From NCBI GenBank assembly GCA_015494595.1, contig WGAX01000125.1, forward strand, positions 1 through 16,770: a DNA stretch of 16,770 bases, in the 5' to 3' direction. This document shows positions 1 to 7,723 of this stretch, one piece after another. The translations under genes and the position numbers were made by a program. Origin of the DNA: Nitratiruptor sp. Its GTDB lineage: Bacteria > Campylobacterota > Campylobacteria > Campylobacterales > Nitratiruptoraceae. The stretch's first letter is position 1, and each line of letters opens with the position of its first letter. The notes beneath the pieces are model-generated. The model did not search any database. It was not told the origin of the DNA and saw only the letters and a program-made list of their open reading frames with translations.

Positions 1-1357
1 TGGTAGCTTCATCTCTACGATAGAGCATTATTACCTTTTTAGCATTTGCCCTCACTGCACAGCGCACCACATCCATCGAGGTAAATCCACCACCCACGCA
101 AACTAATGTTTTACCTGTGAGATCCACATACTCTTTATCTAAATACTGCTTCTCTCTTACTTCCTGAGGCACCGGAATACCATACTTTACATATAGATTC
201 ACACAATCAAGAAAGTTGATAGCCGGCCAGTAACCTTTGATTTCGTCTCGCTCATTTTTTGCGCGCACTTTTTTACTGATTCTTGTGCCAGTTGCAACCA
301 ATATAGCATCATATTCTTTCTCAAAGCGTCTCATATCATCAGCCGTTACTCTTTTGCCAGTAATAAAGCGTACACCCTCCAGTGAGCCAACAGCTTCAAT
401 ATCTCTGTTATATTTTTTTACAGGCATCCTATACTCTGGCACTCCCACAGCCACCTCGCCTCCCAGCACTGGCAACTCCTCATAAACATCGCAAGCTACT
501 CCATCAAGAGCTAGGTAGTAGGCTCCCGTAAGCCCTGCTGGACCGGCGCCAATAATGGCCACTTTTTTGCCATTCAGTGGTTTTTGCTTCTTTGGATGGA
601 GCCAAAAGAGTCCGTGCTCATCCTCAAAATCTGCCCCAATGCGCTTCAGCTCCATAATAGAGATTGGCTCATCAAGATTGGCTCTGCGGCACTCATCTTC
701 GCATGGATGGGGACATACCCTCCCACAGGTATGAGCCAAAGGCATAGTCTTTCTTGTAGCCATCAAGCTATCATCATAACGCAGATCCCTCACTCCCTCA
801 ATATATGCTGGAATATCCACATGGGCAGGACAAGCATCCATACAGGGAGCGGTTACTTTAGCTATATAGGAGATAGATGGATCATTGTAGTATCTGGAGG
901 GCTTTTTATTCTCTATCAAATCTTTTATCTCATCACTAAAGTGCTCCAATATATCCAAAAGAGGCTTTGGCACAGTTTTGCCGATCTCACACTTACTGGT
1001 TTGCATCATTGTAGAAGCAACCTCTTTGAGATGCTCTACATCACTCCACTCCCCTTCGCCTCTAGCAATCTTATCAAATAGATCAAATAATATTCTACCT
1101 CCCCATCTGCCAGGAGCACACCGCCCACAAGCTTCAGAGTAGATCTGATACTGGGCTGCATATTCGGTAGCAAGCTTGACTACATCCACATCCTCTTCAA
1201 AAAGGGCAAATCCTGCCCACCCGATAAAGGCTTTTGAAGAGAGATCTATGTTGTAATTGACTGGAAAGTTGTAAGCAGATTCGCTCCACTCCTCTTTTGG
1301 TTTGCCACGATTATCTATTAACTCATCTTTCCAGCAAGAAAAATATACTTTACTCAC
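1..1357 (-). CDS. NuoF-like iron-sulfur stub fused to GltD-type FAD/NAD(P)H oxidoreductase (complex I input subunit), 3' end cut by window
   Basis: Translating the minus strand from GTG at 1357 gives 452 uninterrupted residues that run off the left edge. Residues 76-145 match the C-terminal 4Fe-4S part of NuoF: ACGRCAPGR at 76-84, then SKCEIG at 121-126. The FMN/NADH-binding part of NuoF is absent. Residues 165-240 carry the cysteine-rich module of GltD/DPYD proteins (C172, C176, C211, C215, C219, C223). An FAD Rossmann motif GAGPAGL follows at 270-276, and a second nucleotide-binding GGGFTSMD at 422-429. The gene sits exactly where nuoF belongs, 12 bases after the NuoE-like gene, with AAGAGGG overlapping that gene's stop as ribosome binding site. 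No ATG, GTG or TTG lies between that TAA and this GTG. Inference: it feeds electrons into complex I, perhaps from NADPH through the GltD module, rather than from NADH through FMN. The third cysteine of the NuoF CxxCxxC motif is Gly82. Confidence 0.9.
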   Translation of the reverse strand, partial: MSKVYFSCWKDELIDNRGKPKEEWSESAYNFPVNYNIDLSSKAFIGWAGFALFEEDVDVVKLATEYAAQYQIYSEACGRCAPGRWGGRILFDLFDKIARGEGEWSDVEHLKEVASTMMQTSKCEIGKTVPKPLLDILEHFSDEIKDLIENKKPSRYYNDPSISYIAKVTAPCMDACPAHVDIPAYIEGVRDLRYDDSLMATRKTMPLAHTCGRVCPHPCEDECRRANLDEPISIMELKRIGADFEDEHGLFWLHPKKQKPLNGKKVAIIGAGPAGLTGAYYLALDGVACDVYEELPVLGGEVAVGVPEYRMPVKKYNRDIEAVGSLEGVRFITGKRVTADDMRRFEKEYDAILVATGTRISKKVRAKNERDEIKGYWPAINFLDCVNLYVKYGIPVPQEVREKQYLDKEYVDLTGKTLVCVGGGFTSMDVVRCAVRANAKKVIMLYRRDEAT

Positions 1358-1369
1358 AACGCTACCCTC

Positions 1370-1612
1370 TTATTTTTTTCTTACAACAATCGTCCAGTCT
1401 ACCTCATTAAACTTCAAGGAGTTTAAAAGCTCATCGCCTCTTTCTTTAATAATATCTGCGCTTCTTTGCACCGCTTCAAAGTTACTCTGACCATTTACTA
1501 CCACTTCAAACAAAAATATAGCCACCTCTCCGCTTTTAACCTCTTTATCCAAAAGCTCTTGCATCCGATCATAAAAGTTTTCGTGTAGATGGCGCAAATC
1601 GTATCTAACCAT
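1370..1612 (-). CDS. Small NuoE-replacement subunit of Campylobacterota complex I
   Basis: This 80-residue protein lies between nuoD and the NuoF-like fusion, the place of nuoE in a canonical nuo operon. Its length and position match the small genes in C. jejuni and H. pylori nuo operons that replace nuoE. It contains no cysteine, so it cannot bind the 2Fe-2S cluster (N1a) carried by true NuoE, and it is less than half the length of a usual NuoE of about 160-170 residues. The start is ATG at 1612 with AAGGATAG a few bases upstream, directly after the nuoD stop. Inference: it is a structural adaptor that docks the unusual input subunit onto the peripheral arm. The assignment rests mainly on gene order and size. 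Confidence 0.85.
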   Translation of the reverse strand: MVRYDLRHLHENFYDRMQELLDKEVKSGEVAIFLFEVVVNGQSNFEAVQRSADIIKERGDELLNSLKFNEVDWTIVVRKK

Positions 1613-1622
1613 AACTATCCTT

Positions 1623-2855
1623 TTATCTATCTATCTCCCCAAATACGATGTTGGTTGATCCAATAATAGTGACAACATCAGCCAGATAGTGCCCTGGCAA
1701 CAGATCTTGCAAAATTCCAGTGTGCCAAAAACTTGGCGCTCTAATCTTTAATCGGTATGGATAGGGCTCACCTTCGCTTCGTATGAAAAAACCAAGCTCA
1801 CCTTTTGGAGACTCAGTTGGCACATACACCTCTCCTACTGGTGGACGCATACCTTGAGTTACAAGCACAAAATGCTGCATCAAAGAGTAGTTTTGGGTCA
1901 TAATATCCTCTTTTGGTGCGCTTATATACTCTGGAGCGTGCGCCATAAGCTCGGGCTCGGTATCTTTATACATAGGTATGAGTTGACGCAAAATTTTTAT
2001 AGATTGGCGCATCTCCTCCATATAGAGCAGATACCTGCCATAGCTATCACAGCGATCACTTATGGGAATATCAAAGTCCACTTCATCATAGAGCTCATAC
2101 GGCTCCTCTTTGCGTATATCATACTCAATGCCGCTGCCTCTTAACATAATACCACTACAAGCCCACTGCTTTGCCATCTCAGGAGGAATAACACCCACCT
2201 CCTCAAGCCTCATACGCCAGATTCTATTCTCTGTCAAAAGCCCCTCATAGAGCTTAATCTGCTCAGGAAGCTTATTTAAAAACCAGTTAAGATGCTCCAG
2301 CCAACCTTCCGGCAAATCAAGCGGTACGCCGCCAATGCGCACAGAGCTGTGCGTAAGCCTTGCACCACAATACTCCTCCATGAGATCCATTGCATATTCA
2401 CGCTCTCTAAAGCAGTATAAAAATACGCTCATCGCTCCCACATCCAAAGCATGGGTTGCCAGCCAAAAGAGGTGGGAGATGATGCGATTAAGCTCCAAAA
2501 GCATCATTCTAATAACTTTTGCCCGTCTTGGAACCTTCTCTTCAATCCCCAAAAGGCGCTCTACAGCTAATGCAAAAGCGTAGTTGTTGGCAGTAGCAGC
2601 AATATAGTCCATCCTATCAGTGGTGGGCAAAAATTCGTTGTAGATCATATTTTCGCCCATCTTCTCCATACCTCTGTGCAGATACCCAATATCTGGCACA
2701 GCCTTTTTGATCTGCTCACCATCCATCTCTAGAATGAGGCGAAGCTGTCCGTGGGCTGATGGATGCTGCGGTCCAAAGTTGACCACCATCGTATTGTCTT
2801 CTCTTTCAAAGACAAGATTTTCAAAATATGGCTCTAATCTGTTTCTTTGCTGCAT
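1623..2855 (-). CDS. nuoD: NADH-quinone oxidoreductase subunit D (49-kDa subunit)
   Basis: This 410-residue subunit lines the quinone-reduction site of complex I together with NuoB. Family signatures are clear: NFGPQHPSAHG at 26-36 with the quinone-site histidines H31 and H35, GYLHRGMEK at 57-65, and the conserved end FGEIDR. The length is normal for stand-alone NuoD, so it is not fused to NuoC as in E. coli. The start is ATG at 2855, 8 bases after the nuoC stop, consistent with co-transcription. The stop lies in a (GATA)3 run just before the ribosome binding site of the next gene. The cysteine ligands of [NiFe] hydrogenase large subunits, distant relatives, are absent, which fits complex I rather than a hydrogenase. 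Confidence 0.98.
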   Translation of the reverse strand: MQQRNRLEPYFENLVFEREDNTMVVNFGPQHPSAHGQLRLILEMDGEQIKKAVPDIGYLHRGMEKMGENMIYNEFLPTTDRMDYIAATANNYAFALAVERLLGIEEKVPRRAKVIRMMLLELNRIISHLFWLATHALDVGAMSVFLYCFREREYAMDLMEEYCGARLTHSSVRIGGVPLDLPEGWLEHLNWFLNKLPEQIKLYEGLLTENRIWRMRLEEVGVIPPEMAKQWACSGIMLRGSGIEYDIRKEEPYELYDEVDFDIPISDRCDSYGRYLLYMEEMRQSIKILRQLIPMYKDTEPELMAHAPEYISAPKEDIMTQNYSLMQHFVLVTQGMRPPVGEVYVPTESPKGELGFFIRSEGEPYPYRLKIRAPSFWHTGILQDLLPGHYLADVVTIIGSTNIVFGEIDR

Positions 2856-2863
2856 TGTTGCCC

Positions 2864-3655
2864 CTATCTTGTTTTATCGACTATTTTGGATTTTTTCAGA
2901 TCAAAAGTCTCAACCAGTGGCGCATCCTCATTGAATGACTCAATCTTTTCAGGCTCACTATTTGGATCGGCACATCTTGGCACTTCGTGATAGATACGCG
3001 CAAAGTTGCAGGTATCTGTGGTGCTAATATAGGCTGCATCTCTTTGCTCTGGCCCAATGATTTCTCTATACTCTTTGCCAAAAATCTTATCCACCTCATA
3101 CCACTGGGCTGCCTCATCTCCATGCAAAGGATATGTTTTTCTAAGAGGATAGCCAACCCAATCCTCTGGCATAAGTATACGCTTAAGGTATGGATGGTTG
3201 TTTACTTTGATGCCAAACATATCATACATCTCCCGCTCACTCCAGTCAGCACTGCGAAAGAGCGGCTCAACACTCTCAATTGCCTCATCCTCTTTGATAC
3301 GGCACTTCACCCGCACCCGTTTTCTTTTGCTCATTGCAAGCAGCTGATAAAAGATCTCAAACTCACCATCTTGTGCCAAATAGTCAATTGCACTCATTTC
3401 GCTTAATATATCGTAGCCACATTTCTCTTTTAGCACCTGCAAAGCTTTAACATTATCTTTGGCATCGATGATGATAACTAGCTGCCCTCGTTGGATATAA
3501 GCTTTTTTGACTTTGATCTCTTTTTTAAGTGTGCGCAAATCGGCTTTAAATATCTCATCTTCTACCGGCTCTTCAGGAATTCTTGGTGCAACCCAAAATC
3601 TATCAGTATAGTAAGACTTTTTCTGTACGTTATCTTTTGGTCTATAAGGTCTCAT
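2864..3655 (-). CDS. nuoC: NADH-quinone oxidoreductase subunit C (30-kDa subunit)
   Basis: This is the peripheral-arm subunit that packs against NuoD and NuoB near the quinone site. The 30-kDa signature is present: EREMYDMFGI at 140-149, HP at 154-155, and GYPLRK at 168-173. At 263 residues it carries an N-terminal extension of about 40 residues and a charged C-terminal tail compared with the shortest homologues. Its ATG at 3655 overlaps the nuoB stop in a TAATG junction, a common arrangement for translational coupling. Confidence 0.97.
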   Translation of the reverse strand: MRPYRPKDNVQKKSYYTDRFWVAPRIPEEPVEDEIFKADLRTLKKEIKVKKAYIQRGQLVIIIDAKDNVKALQVLKEKCGYDILSEMSAIDYLAQDGEFEIFYQLLAMSKRKRVRVKCRIKEDEAIESVEPLFRSADWSEREMYDMFGIKVNNHPYLKRILMPEDWVGYPLRKTYPLHGDEAAQWYEVDKIFGKEYREIIGPEQRDAAYISTTDTCNFARIYHEVPRCADPNSEPEKIESFNEDAPLVETFDLKKSKIVDKTR

Positions 3656-4164
3656 TACACCAACCTTTTTGGTTTTTGTTTTTGAAAAATTGAGCGCTTA
3701 CGCAACTTCTTTTGCAAAAGCATAACCGCATACTGCAGTGTCTCAGGTCTTGGAGCACACCCTGGCAGATAAATATCTACCGGGATAACCCTATCAACCC
3801 CTTGCACTGTTGCGTAAGTGTTAAACATCCCTCCTGTATTGGCACAGCTTCCCATAGAAATCACCCACTTTGGCTCTGCCATCTGATCATAAAGCCTTCT
3901 TATAAACTCAGCGTGCTTTTTGGTCAATGTCCCAGCTACAATCATCACATCTGCTTGTCTGGGGCTTGCTCTAAAGATTACGCCAAATCTGTCAAAATCG
4001 TATCTACTAGCCCCGCTTGCCATCATCTCAATGGCGCAGCATGCCAGCCCATATGTAAGTACCCACAAAGAGTTGGTTCGCCCCCAATTGACCAGTTTGT
4101 CCACAGTGGTCAAAGCTACGGGCAACCCCGCATTTGCCAAAGAGTTTATCTGATGCTGTGCCAT
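3655..4164 (-). CDS. nuoB: NADH-quinone oxidoreductase subunit B (N2 cluster, PSST)
   Basis: This 169-residue subunit holds the terminal 4Fe-4S cluster N2, which reduces quinone. The four ligands are visible: the adjacent pair C42-C43 in GLACCAIEMM, C107 in GSCANTGG and C136 in PGCAPRPE. Its start ATG (4164) lies 19 bases inside the end of nuoA, and its stop overlaps the nuoC start, so the three genes are tightly coupled. The sequence is close to C. jejuni NuoB as I know it. The cluster that delivers electrons to quinone is therefore intact even though the input end of this complex I is unusual. Confidence 0.98.
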   Translation of the reverse strand: MAQHQINSLANAGLPVALTTVDKLVNWGRTNSLWVLTYGLACCAIEMMASGASRYDFDRFGVIFRASPRQADVMIVAGTLTKKHAEFIRRLYDQMAEPKWVISMGSCANTGGMFNTYATVQGVDRVIPVDIYLPGCAPRPETLQYAVMLLQKKLRKRSIFQKQKPKRLV

Positions 4165-4538
4165 TCAAGCGCTCCTTTCCTCCAAGCATAAATAAATCCA
4201 ATTGCCAAAAGCAGAATAAAAAGTATCATCTCAGTAAAACCAAACCATCCCAAAATCTTAAAATCCACCGCCCAAGGAAACATAAAGATAATTTCCACAT
4301 CAAAAAGGATAAAAAGCAGTGCAATAAGATAAAACTGTGCGGAGATTCTATTGGGCTGTCTGTTTGGCTCAGGTCCACACTCATAAATTGCAACTTTAAG
4401 CTTTTCGGTATCCAGCCTTGCAAGGGCACGGCTTACAAATCTAGCAGCTGCAGTGGTTGCAATAAAAGCTACAGCTGTTATAACAAAGAGTAAAAACGCA
4501 CCAAAGTATGGATGCGCCACATCCATATGACTCATCAT
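4146..4538 (-). CDS. nuoA: NADH-quinone oxidoreductase subunit A
   Basis: This membrane subunit (ND3 equivalent) has 130 residues and three hydrophobic segments at about 11-33, 68-90 and 98-118. The conserved YECG motif lies at 52-55 in the loop between segments 1 and 2, which touches the quinone cavity. It is the first gene of the operon. Two tandem ATG codons (4538 and 4535) follow AAGGAG at 4544-4549; either could be the start, changing the protein by one residue. Confidence 0.97.
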   Translation of the reverse strand: MMSHMDVAHPYFGAFLLFVITAVAFIATTAAARFVSRALARLDTEKLKVAIYECGPEPNRQPNRISAQFYLIALLFILFDVEIIFMFPWAVDFKILGWFGFTEMILFILLLAIGFIYAWRKGALEWHSIR

Positions 4539-4669
4539 CTAAGCTCCTTTTTGTTTAGACACTCCTACTACTACTTGCAAGTGTAACAAAAAGAGTTTTA
4601 AAAGAGTTTGAGCACCTTTTATTATTCAAAAAGTTGATAATATCTGTTTCTGAATGTTACAAAGCAAAT
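4539..4669 (-). promoter_or_regulatory. Leader of the nuo operon with candidate promoters
   Basis: This 131-base AT-rich gap between the AAA+ gene stop and nuoA contains no gene. Candidate -10 boxes on the minus strand are TATTAT (4642-4637), with a loose TTGCTT 19 bases upstream, and the extended-type TGTTACACT (4589-4581). Other elements are a perfect 10-bp palindrome ACTTGCAAGT (4573-4582), a tandem repeat of AACTCTTTT between them, and AAGGAG before nuoA. No GC-rich terminator follows the AAA+ gene, so read-through from upstream into nuo is possible. The exact transcription start cannot be decided by eye. Confidence 0.35.
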
Positions 4670-6403
4670 TTAGTTTAAAAAGCCCAAAGACTTCTCATCT
4701 CCAAATGCTGCAGTTTTCTCTTTTTGTATCTCTTCAATAAAATCTTGCATCCTAAATAGAGCATCCTCTCTTACGGCAATTTTGTAAGCTGTATTCTTAA
4801 TCACCAAATTTATCTGTCCACCTGTAAGCTCAAACTGAGCCAATTTCTCTATACTAAAGCCCTCTTCATACTGTGCCTTTTTAGGCAGCATCATTTGCCA
4901 AAGCTTAATGCGCTCGGTAAAATTTGGCTTTTTAAACTCGATCTTATAGTTAAATCTTCTCGAAAAGGCACTATCTATAGTCTCTAAAAGATTGGTAGTA
5001 GCGATGAGCACTCCCTCAAAATTCTCAATCTGCTCCAAAAAGATATTTTGCATCTGATTATGCATCTTGTCTGCACTGCTGCCAGGAGTTTGACTTCTTG
5101 CACTTAAAAATTGATCCGCTTCATTGAGCAAAAGCACAGGCTCGCTTCTGCTTTTTTGAGAGAGCTCTTTAAAGGTATCAAACACCTTTCTGACATTTTT
5201 TTCACTCTCTCCCACATACATAGATAAAATCTTTGAGCAGTCAAAACTAAGCACCATCTTCTTTAGCGATTTTGCCAATGAAAGGGCTGTGAGAGTCTTG
5301 CCAGTGCCTGGAGGTCCATAAAAGATGATCCTAGCATCAATCCCTTTTGCTCGGCTCTTAATACCCCACTCTTTAAGTCTTTTCATAACTCTTTTATCCA
5401 TCTGCTTTAGCAAAGCATCCAATGTTTTCCTGGTTTGAGGATGCAGCACCACATCATCAAGGGTGCTCTTTGGCTCAATCAGCTCAAAAATATCCTGCTC
5501 TTTGATAAGATTTTGGAGTTTCAAACGCTTTTGAGGCTTTCTTTGGGGATGGACAATACGCTGCAATATCTCTTCAGTAACAAAAAAGCTGCGAGAAAGC
5601 CCTCCAAAGGCTCCTAGCATCTCATCATAATCGATAAGCCCGCTTGCTATAAGTTTTGCGTTATCCTCCAAAAGGGCTCTATTTTCCATCCTCTCATACT
5701 CATTAAAGCTAATCAGATCCACCAAAGCCCCCATCTCACGCAAAGCCCCCTCGCCTCTTGCATACTCCTCTTTTAAAAGAGCCAAAAAGATAATCTGCTC
5801 CTTTTGGCTTAACTCATACTCCTCAAACAGCTTTACAATCTCAAGCTCTTTTGTGCTCACCTGCAAGCGCTCTTTGATACGGCTCTCTAAAAGGTTGAGT
5901 CTTGTTTTTAGACGATTGATGGTAGGAGAGTCGATGCCATAATTTTGGCGAGCTTGAGCAATCTTTTGGTAAAGCTCAATTCTTGCAAACTGATCTTCTA
6001 AAAACTCCAGATGGTCCTCATATGGTTTGACTTCAGGCAGAGCAAACTCCACATTGCCATCTTCAAGCAGCTTCAAAAAGGGGACACTTAAGGCTATATC
6101 GCTATGCAAAAGCTCCAGCTTGGTAAATTCATTGGAGCTCTTAAGCGCTCCAAAACCAGCTTGCACAATCCAGCCAAGCTCAAGAAGATTTTTAATAAGA
6201 GTAAGTTTTTCTAAATAGATAAGATCTTTTTGCCCATATAGCTCATTTAAAAGATCAAAAACATTTTTCTCATCCTCTCCCTCAATGTAGGCTTTTGTTA
6301 AAAGCTGTAAAATTTTTGCCTCTTCTTTCTTAGTTTTAAGGTGTGGAAAGATTTTAGCTCGTGTAACATCTTTAACAGTTATAAAATCTTTTAAATACTC
6401 CAA
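4670..6403 (-). CDS. AAA+ ATPase with large uncharacterised N-terminal domain
   Basis: This 577-residue protein has a classic AAA module in its C-terminal half. Walker A is GPPGTGKT at 363-370. Walker B is VLLLNEAD at 423-430, with Asn where most AAA proteins have the first Asp. Sensor 1 is N471, an arginine-finger-like SRRF lies at 481-484, and a sensor-2-region motif LTGGQ at 526-530. The segment MYVGESEKNVRKVF (395-408) resembles the pore-loop region of FtsH/p97-type unfoldases. Residues 1-310 are mostly helical and charged and match no domain I recognise. The start is TTG at 6403, directly after the nfo TGA, supported by GGAGGG inside the nfo end. Similar unnamed AAA proteins occur in Campylobacterota. 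The role is probably protein remodelling, but the substrate is unknown. It is co-transcribed with nfo. Confidence 0.88.
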   Translation of the reverse strand: MEYLKDFITVKDVTRAKIFPHLKTKKEEAKILQLLTKAYIEGEDEKNVFDLLNELYGQKDLIYLEKLTLIKNLLELGWIVQAGFGALKSSNEFTKLELLHSDIALSVPFLKLLEDGNVEFALPEVKPYEDHLEFLEDQFARIELYQKIAQARQNYGIDSPTINRLKTRLNLLESRIKERLQVSTKELEIVKLFEEYELSQKEQIIFLALLKEEYARGEGALREMGALVDLISFNEYERMENRALLEDNAKLIASGLIDYDEMLGAFGGLSRSFFVTEEILQRIVHPQRKPQKRLKLQNLIKEQDIFELIEPKSTLDDVVLHPQTRKTLDALLKQMDKRVMKRLKEWGIKSRAKGIDARIIFYGPPGTGKTLTALSLAKSLKKMVLSFDCSKILSMYVGESEKNVRKVFDTFKELSQKSRSEPVLLLNEADQFLSARSQTPGSSADKMHNQMQNIFLEQIENFEGVLIATTNLLETIDSAFSRRFNYKIEFKKPNFTERIKLWQMMLPKKAQYEEGFSIEKLAQFELTGGQINLVIKNTAYKIAVREDALFRMQDFIEEIQKEKTAAFGDEKSLGFLN

Positions 6404-7252
6404 TCAACCCTCCATAAAAGAATATAAAAGTGCTATCTCTTGATCCCAGATAGTATCATCAATCGTTTCCAAAATCAATGGAATATTATCTAGTCTTGGA
6501 TCTTGCATAATAAACCTAAAGGCATCAAGCCCAATCTCTCCCTTGCCTAGACTCTGATGGCGATCTACTCGGCTTGCAAATTTTGCTTTTGAATCATTGA
6601 TATGCATCCCCTTAAGATACTCAAAACCTACAACCTCATCAAATTCCTTCATCGTAGCTTCATAGGCCTCTTTGCTTCTAATATCATAGCCTGCTGCAAA
6701 CATATGGGCAGTATCAAGGCAGACTCCTACTCTAGATTTATCCTCTGTTTTATCTATTAAATATCTTAAATGCTCAAATCTATAACCCAGATTACTCCCC
6801 TGTCCTGCTGTATTTTCTATAACTAATGTAACGCCACTGCTTTGGCTAAGCGCTTCATTCATCGCATCTGCTATGCGCTCTAAACACTCCTCTTCGCTAA
6901 TTTTTCTAAGATGGGAGCCTGGATGAAAATTGAGCTTATCCAACCCCAACAGCTCACAGCGCTGCACCTCATCAATAAAAGCCTCCAGACTCTTTTGTCT
7001 TTGGGCATCATCTGGATGACCTAGATTGATAAGGTAGCTATCGTGAGGTAGAATATGGCTTTTTTCTATACCTGCAGCTTCCAACTGCTCTTCAAAAGCT
7101 TCAATATGCTCCTTTTGGAGAGGCTTTGCTTTCCACTGCCTTTGATTTTTGGTAAAAAGGGCAAAAGCCTTTGCCCCAATTGCCTTGGCGTTTTTGGGGG
7201 CGTTATGCACCCCTCCCGCTGCACTTACATGCGCTCCTACAAACTTAGCCAT
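6404..7252 (-). CDS. nfo: Endonuclease IV (AP endonuclease)
   Basis: This base-excision-repair enzyme cuts the DNA backbone 5' to abasic sites and removes 3' blocking groups. It is a 282-residue TIM-barrel protein of normal length. All nine ligands of the trinuclear zinc centre are visible: H70, H110, E146, D180, H183, H217, D230, H232 and E262, each shifted by one from E. coli numbering. Family signatures are present, including GVCLDTAHMFAAGYD and KGMHINDSK. The ATG at 7252 lies inside the last codons of the upstream lipoprotein gene, with AGGAG a few bases before it. The next gene (AAA+) begins directly after its stop, so lipoprotein-nfo-AAA+ form one transcript. Confidence 0.97.
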   Translation of the reverse strand: MAKFVGAHVSAAGGVHNAPKNAKAIGAKAFALFTKNQRQWKAKPLQKEHIEAFEEQLEAAGIEKSHILPHDSYLINLGHPDDAQRQKSLEAFIDEVQRCELLGLDKLNFHPGSHLRKISEEECLERIADAMNEALSQSSGVTLVIENTAGQGSNLGYRFEHLRYLIDKTEDKSRVGVCLDTAHMFAAGYDIRSKEAYEATMKEFDEVVGFEYLKGMHINDSKAKFASRVDRHQSLGKGEIGLDAFRFIMQDPRLDNIPLILETIDDTIWDQEIALLYSFMEG

Positions 7253-7712
7253 TAAGCTCCTTTATCTTGATTAAAATTTTGTCTGCTCTATCTTTAAAAT
7301 AGATCTCTCTTGGCTCAACACGGTAGATTATAGCATCAATTTTTTGCATAAATCCCTTTTTAGTTTTTTGTAAATTTTGCCCATTAAAAATCGCTCTTCC
7401 CTCTAAAATATGGCGAATAATCTTTGGAGGATAATTTGGTACAAGTATAAGTTTATTAAAATGCTCATAACTCATACATTTGCCATTAATACATACTCTT
7501 TTGGTAAGCAGCAGTGTAAAGATTGGATGTGCACCACTGTAGCCTTGGAGTTTGATATAAGAATTTTTATACAAAAACCCGGTTGCTGCAATCTTTAGAG
7601 TTGGAGTCTTAAATACAAAAGCTATAGGCTGGCTAATAGTTGGATGTTTTATAGCACATCCGCTAAAAAGCAGCAAGATAACAAGAAGTTTGCTATAATT
7701 TTGCAAAAACAT
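7245..7712 (-). CDS. Small predicted lipoprotein of unknown function
   Basis: This 155-residue protein starts with a lipoprotein signal: a hydrophobic stretch LLVILLLFSG ending at lipobox Cys19. The mature protein should therefore be lipid-anchored in the cell envelope. I do not recognise the mature domain; it is basic, with a CINGKC pair near the middle. I chose ATG at 7712 rather than the in-frame TTG at 7718, because AAGGG then lies 6 bases upstream of the ATG, whereas it directly abuts the TTG. Its end overlaps nfo by 8 bases. It is divergent from the membrane-protein gene at 7724, only 11 bases away. Confidence 0.8.
   Translation of the reverse strand: MFLQNYSKLLVILLLFSGCAIKHPTISQPIAFVFKTPTLKIAATGFLYKNSYIKLQGYSGAHPIFTLLLTKRVCINGKCMSYEHFNKLILVPNYPPKIIRHILEGRAIFNGQNLQKTKKGFMQKIDAIIYRVEPREIYFKDRADKILIKIKELNG
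7694..7699 (+). promoter_or_regulatory. Extended -10 promoter of the nucleotide-sugar operon
   Basis: TGCTATAAT gives a perfect TATAAT preceded by the TGn of an extended -10. The predicted start near 7706 leaves an untranslated leader of about 18 bases before ATG 7724. There is no convincing -35, as is common in Campylobacterota. The element lies inside the first codons of the divergent lipoprotein gene. Confidence 0.6.
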
Positions 7713-7723
7713 AGGCAACCCTT

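Noticed and set aside
584..1081. 165-residue plus-strand open frame
   Set aside because: It is antisense to the NuoF/GltD-like gene, whose minus-strand frame is open throughout with clear motifs. The plus-strand product has no recognisable domain.
1624..1636. TATC tetranucleotide repeat at the end of nuoD as a phase-variation tract
   Set aside because: Only three units, and it spans the stop codon of a conserved housekeeping gene. It is too short to expect frequent slippage.
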